Part shown: piece by piece, positions 13,080 through 27,166 of the stretch
Position numbering within the stretch: the stretch's first letter is position 1
Layout: each line of letters starts with the position of its first letter
Source of the DNA: Oxytricha trifallax
Lineage: Eukaryota; Ciliophora; Spirotrichea; Sporadotrichida; Oxytrichidae
Direction of reading: 5' to 3'
Assembly: GCA_000711775.1 (NCBI GenBank)
Contig: ARYC01000202.1
Span: forward strand, 62,001 to 126,000
DNA: 64,000 nt
Position numbers and translations under genes: made by a program
The notes under the pieces: generated by a model
The model's database searches: none
What the model saw: only the letters and a program-made list of their open reading frames with translations
What the model was told of the DNA's origin: nothing

Positions 13080-14269
13080 AGAGTTTAAGTACTAATTCCA
13101 AATTAAATTGTTTTATTACATATTAAAAATTAATATGATAACATTAGTAAAATTTTATGAAATAATTATTGGAGATCCTTACATTTGGATATTCAAATAT
13201 TTGAGACTTCTAAAATAAAGTGAATAAATCCTCTCTATAGAATTTTATTTTTTATCCTTTTTTATACAATATTAGAATATAAATTTTGCTTCTTGTAATT
13301 GATAAAATTATAATCATAAAAAGATAAGTTTAAAAAATTCTCACTGTAATAGAATGAAATTTTCTAATAATGTATTTTATAAATGACAGGATTTACTGAA
13401 AATAAAAAAATCTTAAATTTTCATGTATTGATATTGAGTTAGTTATTTTATACAAAATAATAACTTAACTTTAATTCATCGATAGTGTTTCTCTCCCCAT
13501 ACACGAATAGAAAAATAATCTTCTAATGCTAAATTGTTATTAGTGTCCAGTGATGCACTCTTAATGTGAAATAATTTCTAAATAATAAACGAAAAAGAAT
13601 ATAGAATATTGTACTATGTATCTATATCATTTATAAAGAATCCAAAAATTATGTTCTAAGAAGTCAATTATGTTTGCAAAAAATACCAAATAAATTAATT
13701 TAAATCTTTTAGAAGAAAATGTTATAAATATAATTAGAAAACTTTTATTTTTTTATGTTAAAAATATACTTAACTTTTATAAGTTAAACTGATGTCTATA
13801 ACATCATTCAATACATAATAATTATTTTTATTTGTATATTTTTTTTTCTTCAAAACATTGTTTAAATAAATTTTAATTTTAACAAGTAATCATAACCAAA
13901 ATATCAATTTAACATTTAGTCTTTAAATCGATAACTTTACTTTCCTAGATTTTGAATGAATCAACCTTGGATAAGAATTATTACAATAATTATAGAATTA
14001 AAAACTCATATTTTCATTAAATTATAATTTTATTAATTTTTTAATGCATGTGATTCATTAGCTGCTCAATAATTAAAAAAAATACATTATTTATTTAAAT
14101 TGTTTACTGTAATAAGCACCAAAAATTTTTAAATTTAAAAATAGCTTTTTTTTAATTAACTATCTCAAAAATAATTATACTTTAAATTAAATACGATTAA
14201 AGATGAATTATAATCAAACTATAAATGTTTTTAAAAAAATTTAAGAAATAAAATTTCAATTTAATAAGC
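13080..14269. other. Spacer between members E and F
   Basis: About 1.2 kb of AT-rich DNA with poly-A/T runs. No open frame carries a family motif, and I see no transposon ends. Confidence 0.5.
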
Positions 14270-16045
14270 TCAAAACTCTAAATCAATATTAATTAAGCAT
14301 AGCTGATTCATTTTAGAAGCTTTTGCTAAAATCTTCATATCTTTTTCATTAAAATTTCCTCCTTCGTTTTCTTCCCTGATTATATTTATTTGTCCAAATA
14401 TTTCATCAATTTACAAGCCAATCATTCTCTCCCCTTGAAAGCCTTATTTCGCTAAATCAATCACTTTTATAAGCTATTTTTGTGAATCATAGCTCAAAAT
14501 TACTTAAAAAGTTGTAGGATTAAATTATTTAGGGACACCAACGAAATGGTTGTTAATTGGCAATGTTAATTATTGAAGTATCTCCCCAGAATTAAAGTTT
14601 ATAATTTGAACTTAATTTTAAAATAATACTGCTACATGCTCAGAATCTATTTACTCAAATCCATCAAATCTAAAGCCTAGTTTCACTTTCTAGACATTTT
14701 TGAAATTTTAGGTGTCTATTGTGATCTTATAAAGCATGTCATTTGTATGAAAAATAGTTGCGAATACCTAAATTACCTAATTATTAGGATTACTGAACTT
14801 TTCCAATTCAAGGCGAGTAGTTGCATAAGTAGAAACTGTGAATAAGCCAACTTGTTGCTAAATTTGATATTACTGACCATCCCATTTTAGCAAACATAAT
14901 TTCGCTGAAATACCTCTGCCAGCTAATAAAAACCCAGTCTTAATTAGCATGCATGACTTTATATCTTCAAGAAGCATTTAAATCGGCTTCTAAGTTTATA
15001 AATTAAAACAGAAATTATCCACAATTGCTCTATTTTCATCTACTACTACGCTATTTGGATTGGTATCTACAGTGAATAGCCTTGAAACTTAGCTTTTAGA
15101 ATTTGGCATTGAGCAAATATCATAACTATTTTATCCAATTTTCTTTGTTACAAACAGTAAGTCATTAAGAATTTTTAAGCTTTCGATTTAAGTTATATCT
15201 AATCCATGAATCTCAGTAAAACTAAGGTTAATTGATAAATCAGTTTTAATTTGCAAATCATTTTACTTATCATCGAGAATGGGCTAGAAGTAGCTTATAT
15301 ATCTATTTATTCTTTGACACATCAAATTAATTTTTTCTTATTCTTTCTATATAAAATTTGAAATTTCTTAAGATTTTTTAAGATTGTCTTCAACCTTTAC
15401 GTCTTATGCCTTGTTTAATTTTTGTGGAATTACAGTGGTTTAACGATTGGTTAAATTGTCAATATGGTAGTTTAATTAAGTCACCTTTTTAGTAATTTAC
15501 TGCAAAGCTTGATTGAGATTTTTCTGGCTTGAAATAAGTTGTTAAGCATCTTTTTTCATCGATGAAACTTGTGCATTTTATGCATCTCCAACGAATTAAT
15601 TTTGCACTAATAAATCCTGCTAGGATTTATTCTTGCTGTAGGCCTTGTTTTTATCAACTTTTTCATTAATTTAAGCTGAACTTGCTTAAGTTTATAGATA
15701 TTTCTATAAATCTTAGCTACTCTCTTACTTTGGCATTTGAGAACGTTTTTTATAGATATTTAGAGTTTATTTCTTGTCACTACTTGCTAAATTTTATTAA
15801 AGTTACTAATCAATTCTTAACGATAATACTTTTTAATCAGGTTTGTTCTTAAATTTTGTATTGCTCTAAGGAGGGACTACCAAAGTTTAATATTCATCAT
15901 GTTTAACTTATTTATTGATATCTAATGACTAATCCTCATCATAGTAGTAATTGTTATTTTAATATTCAAGGTTGAGATCAAATTAATTAGAAATTAATTT
16001 CTCTTGTTTTAACCTTTATAATATTAGTTCTTCTGTCTAATTCAT
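14270..16045 (-). CDS. Cluster family member F, intact
   Basis: Open for 592 codons (TAA/TAG = Gln); 591 residues. Start MNQTEELILQRLKQEKL, end LINIDLEF. The N-terminal third is rich in Q, S and K. A long helical region (residues about 150-290) has heptad-like spacing. The signature is VVDENRAIVDNFCFN. The C-terminal domain has LLAGRGISAKLCLLKWDG, VQIINFNSGEILQQL and VIDLAKQGFQGERM. The 'LLKWDGQQY' element matches the ILKWNG of member M and the SLWKWQG of member P, the strongest WD-like feature of the family. Function is unknown. Confidence 0.82.
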
Positions 16046-17755
16046 TTTAAAATATAAATAAATAATAACATTGTTCATTTTATCATGATTTATAAGCTGT
16101 TCTATAATTTTAAATATCTAAATTAATGAGGATAAAAATTAAACTAAAATATTATAGATATCCTTCAGAAACTCTTACAGGCATAAATCTATAGTTAAAT
16201 ATGTTTTAAGTATTTGGTATTTTCTTGATGTAACTTAATTCTAAAAAATTTTCAAAATATGTGAAAAATGTTATGATTTATACTATACTTTCTCATTCCT
16301 TGTATCAATTTAAAAATAGCATATTATAATCATAAAAAATCAATTTAAATCTATTCAGGGAGTTATCAAATTTTAAGTATTTCAAAATACAGTCTTCAAA
16401 TTTTTTCCCTCTAATAAAAAAGTAAACACAAATGATTTAAATATTCGAATTAAATTTCGATAAAAGTTTTCACAATAATCTGCATATTTGTTTATTAATT
16501 TTTTATTTCAAAATATGTCACTCCGCTTATAATGCAAAGATAATATTTTTAGATTGAAAAATTAATTTAATTTCATTAATAATTGAAGCAATTCATTTAT
16601 AATTTTTCTAATTATATCTTTGTAATGACTTATTTAATTTGTTAGTTAAGTGTCTATTTATTCTTAATATTAAATAATGCTTTAAATAGTTAAATTGAAA
16701 ATTTTAAAATAAATTATATTTAATTATATGAGTTATTAATTAAAATGAAAATATCAAATTCCTAAAAATATTTTTATATTATTTATTAGTGGTATATTAT
16801 TTTATTATATCTAACAAGATTATATAACTTCTTTTTAATATTGATAAAATAGAAAAGAATCGTAAAAAATATATTTGTAAATTAATTCAACTGCCATTAC
16901 TCATATAGATGTAAATATATTTATATTAATAGAATATGAAAATGGTCTAATAATAAAACTAACTAAAAAACAAAGAACCATACAATATATCTCTGATAAT
17001 AATGTACATTTTTATATTAATTTATTATTATTTTCCTAACCCAATTGTTATTTAACAGAGATAGTGTTTATGTGATTTTAAATGCATTTATCCTTGGTTA
17101 TCTGTATATACAATTTATATATGTCTACTTTGTGTAATTTAGGTACCGCGGTTTCAAATACCTAAAATCTTAAAATTAGAGAAAATCAGTATAAGTCTTA
17201 GCTTGAATAAATATTGAAATGAGAATTAGCTATTTTAGTCAGTTAACTTGATAAAATAACAACTTACTTCATGTTGAAAATGAAAAGAGTGCAAAAATAT
17301 AGAGAGAGATTCTGATATTATCAAAGTTTAAATTTTTCCATTATAATAAAAATAATGAAAAGTCTAATTATATTACGTTGATTGATTATTTTAAATAACT
17401 TTTAAATTTGAAAAATTCATGATCGATATTAAGAATCTATTTGAAATATAAAACGCTAGAAAAATAAGGATTAATGATTGACATACAGAAATTATTTAAA
17501 TATTTTTTTAAAAGAAAAAATGGAAAAATTGGAAAAATCAAAATTCTCAATTATTTTTTTAAAATAAAAATATTAAAATACATTTTTAAGATTAATCAAT
17601 TGATGAATTTTTTAATATATATTCAAAATGTTTGTATTTTCTATATTTACTCTTCAATTATATATATATATTTTATACTAATAGAGTTATTAATTTATAA
17701 ATATTAAATTGAATGATAGGTGCTATTACTTATTTTTTAATTAAAAATAATTCTT
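16046..17755. other. AT-rich spacer between members F and G
   Basis: About 1.7 kb of AT-rich DNA. A GC-containing inverted-looking segment near 17141-17161 (GGTACCGCGG) stands out, but nothing around it looks like a gene. The K/I-rich frame near 17.5-17.7 kb has the composition of random AT-rich DNA and is not called. Confidence 0.5.
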
Positions 17756-19672
17756 TCAATCTATCGAGAATGTCTGTAGGCACATATTTTGTTATTGATC
17801 AATTGCCAGCATAAAGTGATTACCTATTCCTGTATTTTGAAGTAAATTGTTAAAGTTAACATTTCCAAAATAAGAATAATTCTCATGAATTTTGCTTTGT
17901 CCCTAAAACCCTTGCTACATCACATCCATGATTTTAGCTTCCATGTTTTCCTAATTTAAACTGATTATTAATGGCATGTTTTACACATTAAACTAAAGAG
18001 GTATTGTGATGAAATCTTAAACATTATATAATTTCATTTTTTGTAGATTTTATCCACTCTCATAATTTACTAGGCAAATTTCATCTGCTGATCTAGAGAG
18101 CAAATGCTGAGCGTCAATTAATTAGAAATCTAAAACTTTTACTAAGCCTAATTTAGTTCTCTAAGATTTGTGAATTTATTTCTGATTAAGTGAGATTTTC
18201 TCAAGTGAGTAAGAGCTGTTTAAAAATAGGAACTCATTATCGAATATTTTACCATTACTATAATCTCTATGAGGTAAGAATTGATAGCGTTAAATGTAAA
18301 TTGCCTTATTTATAGTATTTCCATCTTTAGTCTTTCCTGCAACAACCTTTTCATATAGCGTTCCTGTCCATCTTAAAATTTCAATCTTAGAATATTCTTA
18401 TATGCTTAAAATAATGTATCCAGGCGATACTTATGCACCAGCTACATAGTCCGATTACAGTTAATGAAGCATTTATTAAGTGTTTATGTCGAAAATAAAA
18501 CCATCAACAATTATTCTGTTTTAGTCTACAATCACATACTTTGGTATTTGAGGGATTGATGTCAATATGCTAACATTAACACATTTATGATTGGATGCAA
18601 ATTCTAATTATAGTAAATCTACTAAATCCTCATTCTACCTTTTCAGAACAAGGATGTCATCTGAAATTTACTAAAGTAATTGATCGTAAACCTAAGATAT
18701 GCCGCTTAATGGTATTTGATTTGTAGAAATTGAGAGGGTCTCATTAAATTAGAATGTAGGAATTTTTTCTTCAATAAGTGGCTTAAGGATTGTTTGATAT
18801 TTATTTATTTGACTTTCCATTGATTAAATAAGTGGAATTTACTGTCTGCAATAATTGTCAATTTCTAATGAGTTTTAATTTGAGTTATTATCATCTGATT
18901 TACATAAAGAAAGCTTATTGAATTTTGATTCTAGTGTCTTGATAACTATATCGCTTACTCTGCTTACTTAAGATATAACTTTCTTAACTTTTTGATAAAG
19001 ATTTTCGTTCAAAGTATCAACAGATTTTACATTATTTCCTAGTTTAGTAGTCATAGTAATTAAACTTTAAGCAGAATTGCTTTCATTGATATTACTTTTT
19101 ATTGTATGATTCTATTAAGACTACTAGAGTTATTGTTTAGTATTATACTAGTTTTAAATTATTGGTGGATGCTCATTTTTAACAACCTATTCTTCAGATT
19201 TAAGGGTTTTGATGTTTTTCAAACTAGGAACTTATTTTAAACTTAGATTATTATCTGGCAATATTCTTGGAGGTCTTCCTCGTTTGTTGCCAATTCGCTT
19301 ATTGTTACTTTGACTGGTAATTTTGATGCTAGGTACTTCTTAATTTGGTACTTAATTTTTAAAATTTAACATTTGCAAACTTCTGGTTTGACTAGAATCT
19401 TGGTTTTGCAAATTTTCTGCTTTGATATCATAGTAATTAGAGTTTAATTTATTACTTGATTTCTAATCTAGTGGTTACTGATAATATTTATCTATATCTT
19501 GGAATCTTTGCTCCCTTTGATTTTCTTAATCGCTACTTCCACTACTACTGCTCATGATTGAGTCATTTCTATGGTTGTTGAGAGATTTTCTTGTTTCAGA
19601 ATTGCTCTATTAGTAATTTTCGCCAAAATTACACAAATGTTATTTCCATTAATCTAGGTTTAATAAGCTCAT
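17756..19672 (-). CDS. Cluster family member G with AT-hook, intact
   Basis: Open for 639 codons; 638 residues. Start MSLLNLDQWKQHL shares its first residues with members J and K. Residues about 35-50 carry a serine cluster (SSSSGSSDQEN). At about residue 120 there is a clear AT-hook core, NKRGRPPR, the DNA minor-groove-binding motif, so DNA or chromatin association is a fair inference. A helical region follows (YQKVKKVISQVSRVSDIV), then the family segments VYDQLLQQISDDILVLKR and IVDQNRIIVDGFIFD, and the beta-rich domain with DFQLIDAQHLLSRS and VMQQGFQGQ. G, J and K form a subfamily despite lying on opposite strands. Confidence 0.87.
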
Positions 19673-21320
19673 TAGATTGTTAATAATTTTTATTATAAAA
19701 GCTTCTTATTTTCCTTCGATTTATATAGGGCTAATCTTTTCTTAAATTAAATATTGAAATCATTGTAAAAAATCTTAATTCTATTGAATTATAACCAAAA
19801 TAAAAGTTTATTCTATATAATTAATTGTTTTTTTAATGAGAATTCTTAAAATTGTTATTATTTAAAAAATTATTAGTGAAGAAAATTTTTCTTTATTTTA
19901 AATACAAGTATTTATCTTGGAGAGAGCTTATATTTGGTGGTTTAGAGATAATTATATCTAAAAAAATTTCAGTTAATCTCTTGTTTTAAATAAAGTAATA
20001 ATGATATAGATTTATGAAAAATTCCATTCTTATTTTTAAATAAAGCTTCATATATTTAATGTCTAAAAAATAACTTTATATATTATTAACTTTATAGATT
20101 CTTAAAACAAGAAAACTAAGAGAACTCAAAAGTGAGATTTAAAATAATTTAAGTAAGATTTATTGATTTCAATAAACTTGTGAAATATTTTTAATTTTCT
20201 TATTTTTTTACAGTTAATAATTTCTAATTACACACAATAAAGATTTTTTACACAACATTTGGTTTGATTATTTTATATTAATGTAATTATTGAAATTTAT
20301 TTCAATAATAAATCTATTTAAGAAAATATTTATTCATTGAATTAAAGCCAATTATATTATACATTATACCTGGATATATATTTTTATAGTTGTGAATAAG
20401 ATATATTAAATTTATTTCAAAAAATCTGTATTTCTAAATCTTTTACTTAAAAGTTAATAAAAATCTGACTTTTTATAGTTTTAAGTATAATTGTATTTTT
20501 AATTAAAAAAATTATCAAATTAAAATTTGAAAGAATCAAAAGTTAATATAATAAAATATTTTAATCTTATATTATTTAAGTTAATTTAAAAATGGGTATT
20601 TGTAAAAGATCCATATTATATGATGAAATTATTTTTGGTAAAATTTAATGGGAATAAACTTTAATTTAATAGTTCAATATATTACTTCTTTTTAAGATTG
20701 ATTGAAAAATCAATTCAAGTTTATAACTTAGCATTAAAATATATGAAAAATATTAATTATTTTCAAATAATTTACAACAAAAAGTCATAATAAACATTGA
20801 AAATATAATTTTTAAACTTGAAAATTTTAAATAAAAATCACAAATAGTAATATTAAATAATTCTGAAATTTTATAAAAGTATAATAAACTTGATTAATAT
20901 TTCCTATTTTATTTCTATATAAATTTCTAAAGATTGTTAGATTTAGTTATTAAAGCGATTTCACATAATTTATTCATAATCTTCTATAGCTTTTACAATA
21001 ATAATACTTTAAAATTTTAGAATTTACTGAATTATAATGTATTTAAAATTCATGATTTAAAAAACTCAGCATAATTAATCCTTTTGTCAATATTACAAAA
21101 TTATTTAAAATTAAATAAAAATATATATAAGATTGAAAATTATTAAATTTTTTATTTTATAAAAGTTTGAAATTTAAAATTTCTATTTGTAAATTTAAAG
21201 TTAAAATTAAAAATAGATGAATGCTATATTTTAATGTAAAGTTAATAGCCATATTAATTATTTGCAATTATTACTATTATTATTATATTAAATTCTTTAT
21301 TTAATTATTTGAATTTTATT
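19673..21320. other. AT-rich spacer between members G and H
   Basis: About 1.65 kb without a recognisable gene, RNA or transposon end. Composition is A/T runs typical of the spacers here. Confidence 0.5.
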
Positions 21321-23327
21321 TCAAAACTGAATAGTTAATCTATAAGTCTTTAACAGTCCATCCTCGTCAATCCCTAGTAATATTATTGAATCATCATCTT
21401 CACCAGTATTCATAGCTTTATTAAACTTTAATCCTTCATAATTTTAGAGTACTTTTATTTGCATAATTCTTTCCTGAGCAAAATTATATTTGCCTTAATA
21501 ACCAGAGTTCATGATGTCAATTATGTTAATAAATTGAGTTTTATTGTCGAAATTTAACAAATATGGACAGAATTTCAAGTTGAAATTAGTTGGGATAATA
21601 ATATGTTGATATGAAGAAATGTCAACTGAGCTCAATACTTCACCTGTGTGATAATTTAGTAAACAAAATTCAAATCTCTCAATACTGACTAAATGTGTGT
21701 CATCTAAGAATTTAACATCCAGTGTTTTGAAACATAATTTTTGCTTTGAAACAATTTTCTGATCTATAAAGTTAATACATATCCTAAAAAGGGTTGGTTT
21801 AAGACTGTGTGCTGTCAAAGTAAATAAAGTAATATTTTTTAAATCAGTGTATTCCATGAATGGATTCTTACAAACTTTTAGTACATTGTATCCGTAGCTG
21901 CCTCCTATCACCTAAAAATTACATTCTTTATTGTACTTTTCACCATCGTATATATAATAGCTTACTTGTGAACGCTCTCTAAAACCCAACACTAAGTGAT
22001 TACTATTAATTAAACATAAAGCACTTGGCTATTTCTCAAATGTTTATATTATTTGCTTAGTTCTTTTGTTAATAGCAAATTAATTTACTATTAATCTATC
22101 TTCATCTTCAATGAAGACGTCAGGCATAATTTAAAGTCTTATTAAAAATTCTGGAATAATTTAACCATTTTCGTACTATATTTTAAAAATATCAGTCTCC
22201 TCTGAGTTTAACAATTTAATTCCTATAAACTCGTTCCCTAGATCCTTTAACTAATTATCGTATTTTTCTTGCATTTTTAAGAGTGAAATTTATTCCAACT
22301 CAATCTCGAGATTTTGATTTATTTTGAATCTATTATTAATTGATTCTTATTGTAAAAATGGGTCCAAATAATTTTTATAATAAGTTAGTTTTTCATCACA
22401 CTAATCTACTATACTCTACTTTTCTTATGCAAACTCTATCAACTCTGTTTTTGCCAAATTGTTTTGCATTGCACTATTAATTTCACTATATTTTGCAAAA
22501 TGTAAAAGTTTCTGCTAAAAGACATTCACTATCTTTTGTTGGCAATCATCAATATTATCTATTTCCTTTGAAATTTTTTCATAAATTTTCTTGAGTTATT
22601 CCTTTGTAGATTTACAATAGCTATCTAATTTACCTGCACTGCCTAAAAACTTTTAAATTTATGAATTATTGCCGCACAAGTGCAATATATGAGTGTTATT
22701 AAAAATAGGATTCAATTTATCTTTCTAATTTTTGGCCACCTCTTGCTAAATAACTTAATTTGTTGAATTTTAAACCTTTAAGTTACCTTTCTTCTACAAT
22801 ATATTCTTATTTTCACAGTCTTAAGGTTAGTTTTAGACCTTACTGTCACATTTTTAGACAGTTTGTATGAAATCTTGTTGCAGTATTTCTTTTTATTTAA
22901 TTTCCCTGTTTTTAATTATTTTTAATGCTAATTTAGATTTTTAAGCTTCAAGTCCTTTCTTTGGCTATTACTATTGCTACTTTTTTGGGAGACCTCCTTT
23001 ATATTGTTAACTAATGTCGTGAAGAAGCTGCTAGGGAGACGGCTTTTAAGCAACTTAATTCGAGAGAGCTTATTAAAATTTATCTAAATTTTTGTCAAAT
23101 AAGTTTTTCTTTTATAGTGGATCACTTTAAGTCAAAGAACCAAAATCTCCAGAATTGTTCTTGAGATTATTATTTTAATTTTCTGGATTGTTATTGTCAA
23201 TAAAGTTAGAGTTTTAAAAACTATTCATTGTATTTTATAGCTTTTATTTATTGAAAAATTCATTACTTTATTGTTCTCTTTGTCTGTCCTTATGAAATTT
23301 CTACCAAATTTAACTTTCAGCATTCAT
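21321..23327 (-). CDS. Cluster family member H, intact
   Basis: Open for 669 codons; 668 residues. Start MNAESQIWQKFHKDRQREQ. At about residue 110 a basic KGGLPKKQQQ stretch sits where other members have the AT-hook. A long helical, coiled-coil-like region (about 170-390) includes HLCGNNSQIQKFLG and repeated E/K/Q heptads. The signature is FIEDEDRLIVNQFAIN. The C-terminal domain has LVLGFRERSQVSYYIYDG, DVKFLDDTHLVSIERFE, LLNYHTGEVL and IIDIMNSGYQGKY, and ends GLLKTYRLTIQF. It has a near-copy, member I, 6 kb to the right. Function is unknown. Confidence 0.86.
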
Positions 23328-26300
23328 TAAGGTTGAAGCCAGATAAAATTTATTTATAAGTTTATAAATTATAAGTATTAAAGTTATAAAGTAGATAATT
23401 ATAATAATAATTATTCAAGTCTATTTTGAATATTTAAATTCAATTTATAAAAATTATAATTAAAATATTCCCTTAATAATTAAAATTGAGATTTTATTTG
23501 AAAATGTTTAATTTAAATAAACTTACAATTAAAGGTTTTTTCATAATATAGAATTATATTACTTATTATCATTATTAAGATTTTTAAATAAAATTCAAAT
23601 ATTATAAAAGAAAATTATTAATTAGCATTAAGGTTAATAAATAGACATTTAAAATAAGTTCAAGAAAATTGAAATTTGAATTAATAAGAATAAATATAGG
23701 ATATTTAAATATAAAAGGAAATTGTGATAATCCTTAAAATTAAGTAAATTTACCAATAAACCTAGAATAAATAAGTAATTTTAAGTAAAACTATTTACTT
23801 TGAAAAATATTTAACATTGAACATAATCAAAACCCCAAAACCCCAAAACCCGAAAGAAGATTTATAAGTGGTTTTATGATTTATGTGTAAGATTATTGTT
23901 TCATTTTTTTCAAAGTTAAGGTCTTAAATGTTTATACTATTTTATATATTGGTCGTATACTAAAAAATAAAAGTATCAATTAATTAAAATGAAAAATTTC
24001 TCAATCTTTCATTATTTGTTTGTCTTAATAAATTAACAGAAGTTAATTTTTTATGAATTAATATGACTTTTATTTTTATTGGCTCTTTTTATATAGAAAT
24101 ATAAGTCTAAATATTTTAAAACGTTTTCCTTATTAGATTTGGACTGAATTAAGGGTATAAATAATTTTAATTTATAAAACACTATGTCGATTAATTAGGT
24201 TTTTAAGTTAGTTCTTGCCTCATAATTATTAGTACCAAATTAAACTGTACTTATAATTAAAATATTACTTACTTAAAAGCTATTTTAATGGAAATTAAGG
24301 TAAAAAAATTAAATTCATTTATTTAACATTTAGATCTTTAACCATATTAGACATAAAAGTTGACATCTTATAAGATAATCATATTTATTATGTACTTGGT
24401 CTTTAGCTGATGTTAAAAAACAATATTCGAAGTTTGAGATACATTTTTCAATTTTTTATATCAAAAAATTGGTAAAATGTATAAATAAATTTCCTTAAAA
24501 TTACTCATAACACCAATCCTTATGTGATTAATTTTTTTTAATATCAAGTTTATGACAGAAATTTAAAAGTAAATTTCTCTTATATTTATATCACAAAATA
24601 TCAGATCAACTCAAATAACAAATATTAAAACATCCTAAGATTAAAAAAATTTCATTGAATTTTCAAAAGTTAATTATTATTAAAATTAGTTTTTTCACAT
24701 TATTGATCAAGTTTTCGTAATAAAAAATCACATTTCTAATTGAAATTTAATATTTATTACCAAAATTATTTTACAAAAAATTTAACATTTAAGAACATAA
24801 AATTTCAAAAAAGATTTTTCCAATTATAATTATTGGTATTACCAACACTAACGCTAAGATTATATTCACTACCTTAAAATCTATATACACTAGATCATCC
24901 CATATGGATCATTACACATGTTAAAATTTTGACATAATTTTAGGTATTTAAATGACATCATAATTTTAATTAAAATATTTATTAATTTTGAATTAAGTTT
25001 ACAGATTTTATTCAAGAAAAAAATAAAATATCTTTATAATTTAAATCTAATGGCTGATTCTGAATAGTCCTTGAAATTGAAATATAAAGAATTTAAACTT
25101 TATATTCCTAATTATATGTTGTTTTTTTTTAATTTATTTTTAATTTATATTTAAGTATTATCTGGTTAGAGTAGGACAATTATAAATTAGTTAATAAAAA
25201 GCATTAATAAGAAATTTAGTTAAATCACAGATATTTTATTTTATTCCATGTCTTTATCGTATCATTTACTTTTATAGGATTTGACTAGACAAGCTTGTAA
25301 TTTCTTCAAATTTTTAAAAGCTTTTTGTTAAAAAATACATTGTTATTACAATTAAAGCCCCTTAAAATCTTTTAATAATAATTCAAACTTATAACCAAAA
25401 TATTACTAAATTCATATTGCATAATTGCATATAAATTTATAGTAGCTCTGTGCATTACAGCCAATAATGAGCATAAATTTATTCTATTATTTAGAAATAT
25501 CTTGTGCACTACGTAACTTTACGTGTAAATTTGGTGGGAGAGAAGGTTTTTAGTAAAATTATTAAACGAAATGAATTATTCTAATTAATCTCAATATCTG
25601 TTAATATAAATTAATTTAAATGCATGTTTAATTTGTAAATTATTCTATTTAATTTGTAAATTATTCTCTTTAATTTATATCTTTTTACAATTTATAAAAT
25701 TTAATAACTTCTATCATTTTTAAAAATAATATATTATATCTTTGAGACTTTTTATCTTTTGAGTAAAGTAAACCTGTACTCAGACCTTGAAATACAGTCA
25801 TATCTTTATTTTTAATTAAAATTTAGGTACATTATTTATTTCATTAAATAATAGTGAATTAAAGATACCATGGGCTATCATAAATTTTTAAAAGCCTTCC
25901 TAAATATCTGATACACCCCCGAAAATTATAAACAGAAAAAATGCTAATTTAATTTTTATTTTTGGGTTTGTAAATCATGACATTATGTAATTTGGAGAAA
26001 AATACATAACTTTTTGTCACATAGAATAGCAGATAATATATTTTGTTAAAAATAATAAACTTTTTCTCCTACATCTTTGTAGTTTATATATACTTATTCT
26101 AAATTAATTATTATATGATTCATGAATTTATGTCAATATTATAACTATATTTATTCATTATTTAATTTACAATTAATTACAAATAATAATTTATTTATCT
26201 CATTAATATGTACATTTCGATTTAAGTTAAAGAGAAACTTTTTGTCAAAATTTACTAAAAATGACAGCGATTTAAAAATAAAACTGAAAATAAGTTAAAA

Positions 26301-27166
26301 CAAACTATTTAACTACCTTTGCAAAAGAACTTTAATTTTTCTTATAATAAAACTTAATTTATTTTAGCTTAATTCTATCCCTATCAAAACTTAAGCAATA
26401 TATACTAATTATTTATCTTTTAGATTGATTATTATTAGCCAGGATATTTGTACTTTTTATTTCATAATGTACGTAATAGTTCTTTAAACACCAAAATATT
26501 GTAATTATAACTTACAAATAATGTTCTTTGAAATTTAATTAAATATTTATGGGGTTTTAAATAAAATCTTTATTTCATTATATTTTGTAATTATTAATTC
26601 GATTATTATTTATTTATTAGGATTGATGAAAAATGTGCAATAATATAATTTCAAAATATCTAATCATTTAGACACTAATTTTTTTGTGTAAATTTTAAAT
26701 AAAACAATTAAGTTTTATAATATTAATTTTAAGTTGTTCTCAATTAACAAAATATTAAATCATAACATAAAGTTTGCAGATAAATAAAGAACGAAAAGTA
26801 AATAAAGCCATAATCTACAATTGATTTGTAAAAAGTGGTGTATAAATCATCTCCAAACGAATTACTACACTGAAAATATAAAATTAAGTGACATTGATAT
26901 ATTTGAATAAATTGAATTTTTATTTAAAATTTTTGCCTTAAATATATGTTTTATATTATAATTAAAACAAAGATTCTGTTCTCATTCTTTAAAAATTTAT
27001 GAATAAAAATTCATTTAAATAATAAGCATTTTAAATATAACTAATAGATTTTAAAAATTTAAAATATAATTTAAAACATTGGCCGATTAATTAATTAAGT
27101 TTATGATAAGGTTGTTACTTTAAATCTGAAACTTTAATTAATATTTATAAATTAATAAAATTTATT
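23328..27166. other. Largest spacer, 3.8 kb of AT-rich DNA with a telomere-like tract
   Basis: The longest gene-free stretch in the window. Apart from the C4A4 tract at 23828-23851 it holds only AT-rich sequence. A GGGGTTTT stretch at 26551-26558 could in principle be the opposite end of a decayed telomere-bearing element, but no TBE gene remnant was recognised between the two. Confidence 0.45.
23828..23895 (+). repeat. Telomere-like C4A4 tract with TBE-ITR-like continuation
   Basis: Three near-perfect C4A4 units (23828-23851) are followed by a segment containing 'GATTTATAAGTGG', resembling the 'GGCTTATAAGTGC' of the inverted repeat of the TBE at 44.5 kb. It is preceded by AAT, compatible with the ANT target preference of TBE elements. 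I infer a solo or decayed TBE-type terminus; integrated telomeric DNA is an alternative. Confidence 0.55.

Noticed and set aside
17474-17707. K/I-rich plus-strand frame of 77 codons
   Set aside because: Composition of random AT-rich DNA (runs of F, K, I, Y), no motif, no relation to the cluster.
23828-26560. A complete second TBE spanning the C4A4 tract and the GGGGTTTT at 26551
   Set aside because: No ITR symmetry at the right side and no remnant of TBE genes between; kept only as a solo terminus.
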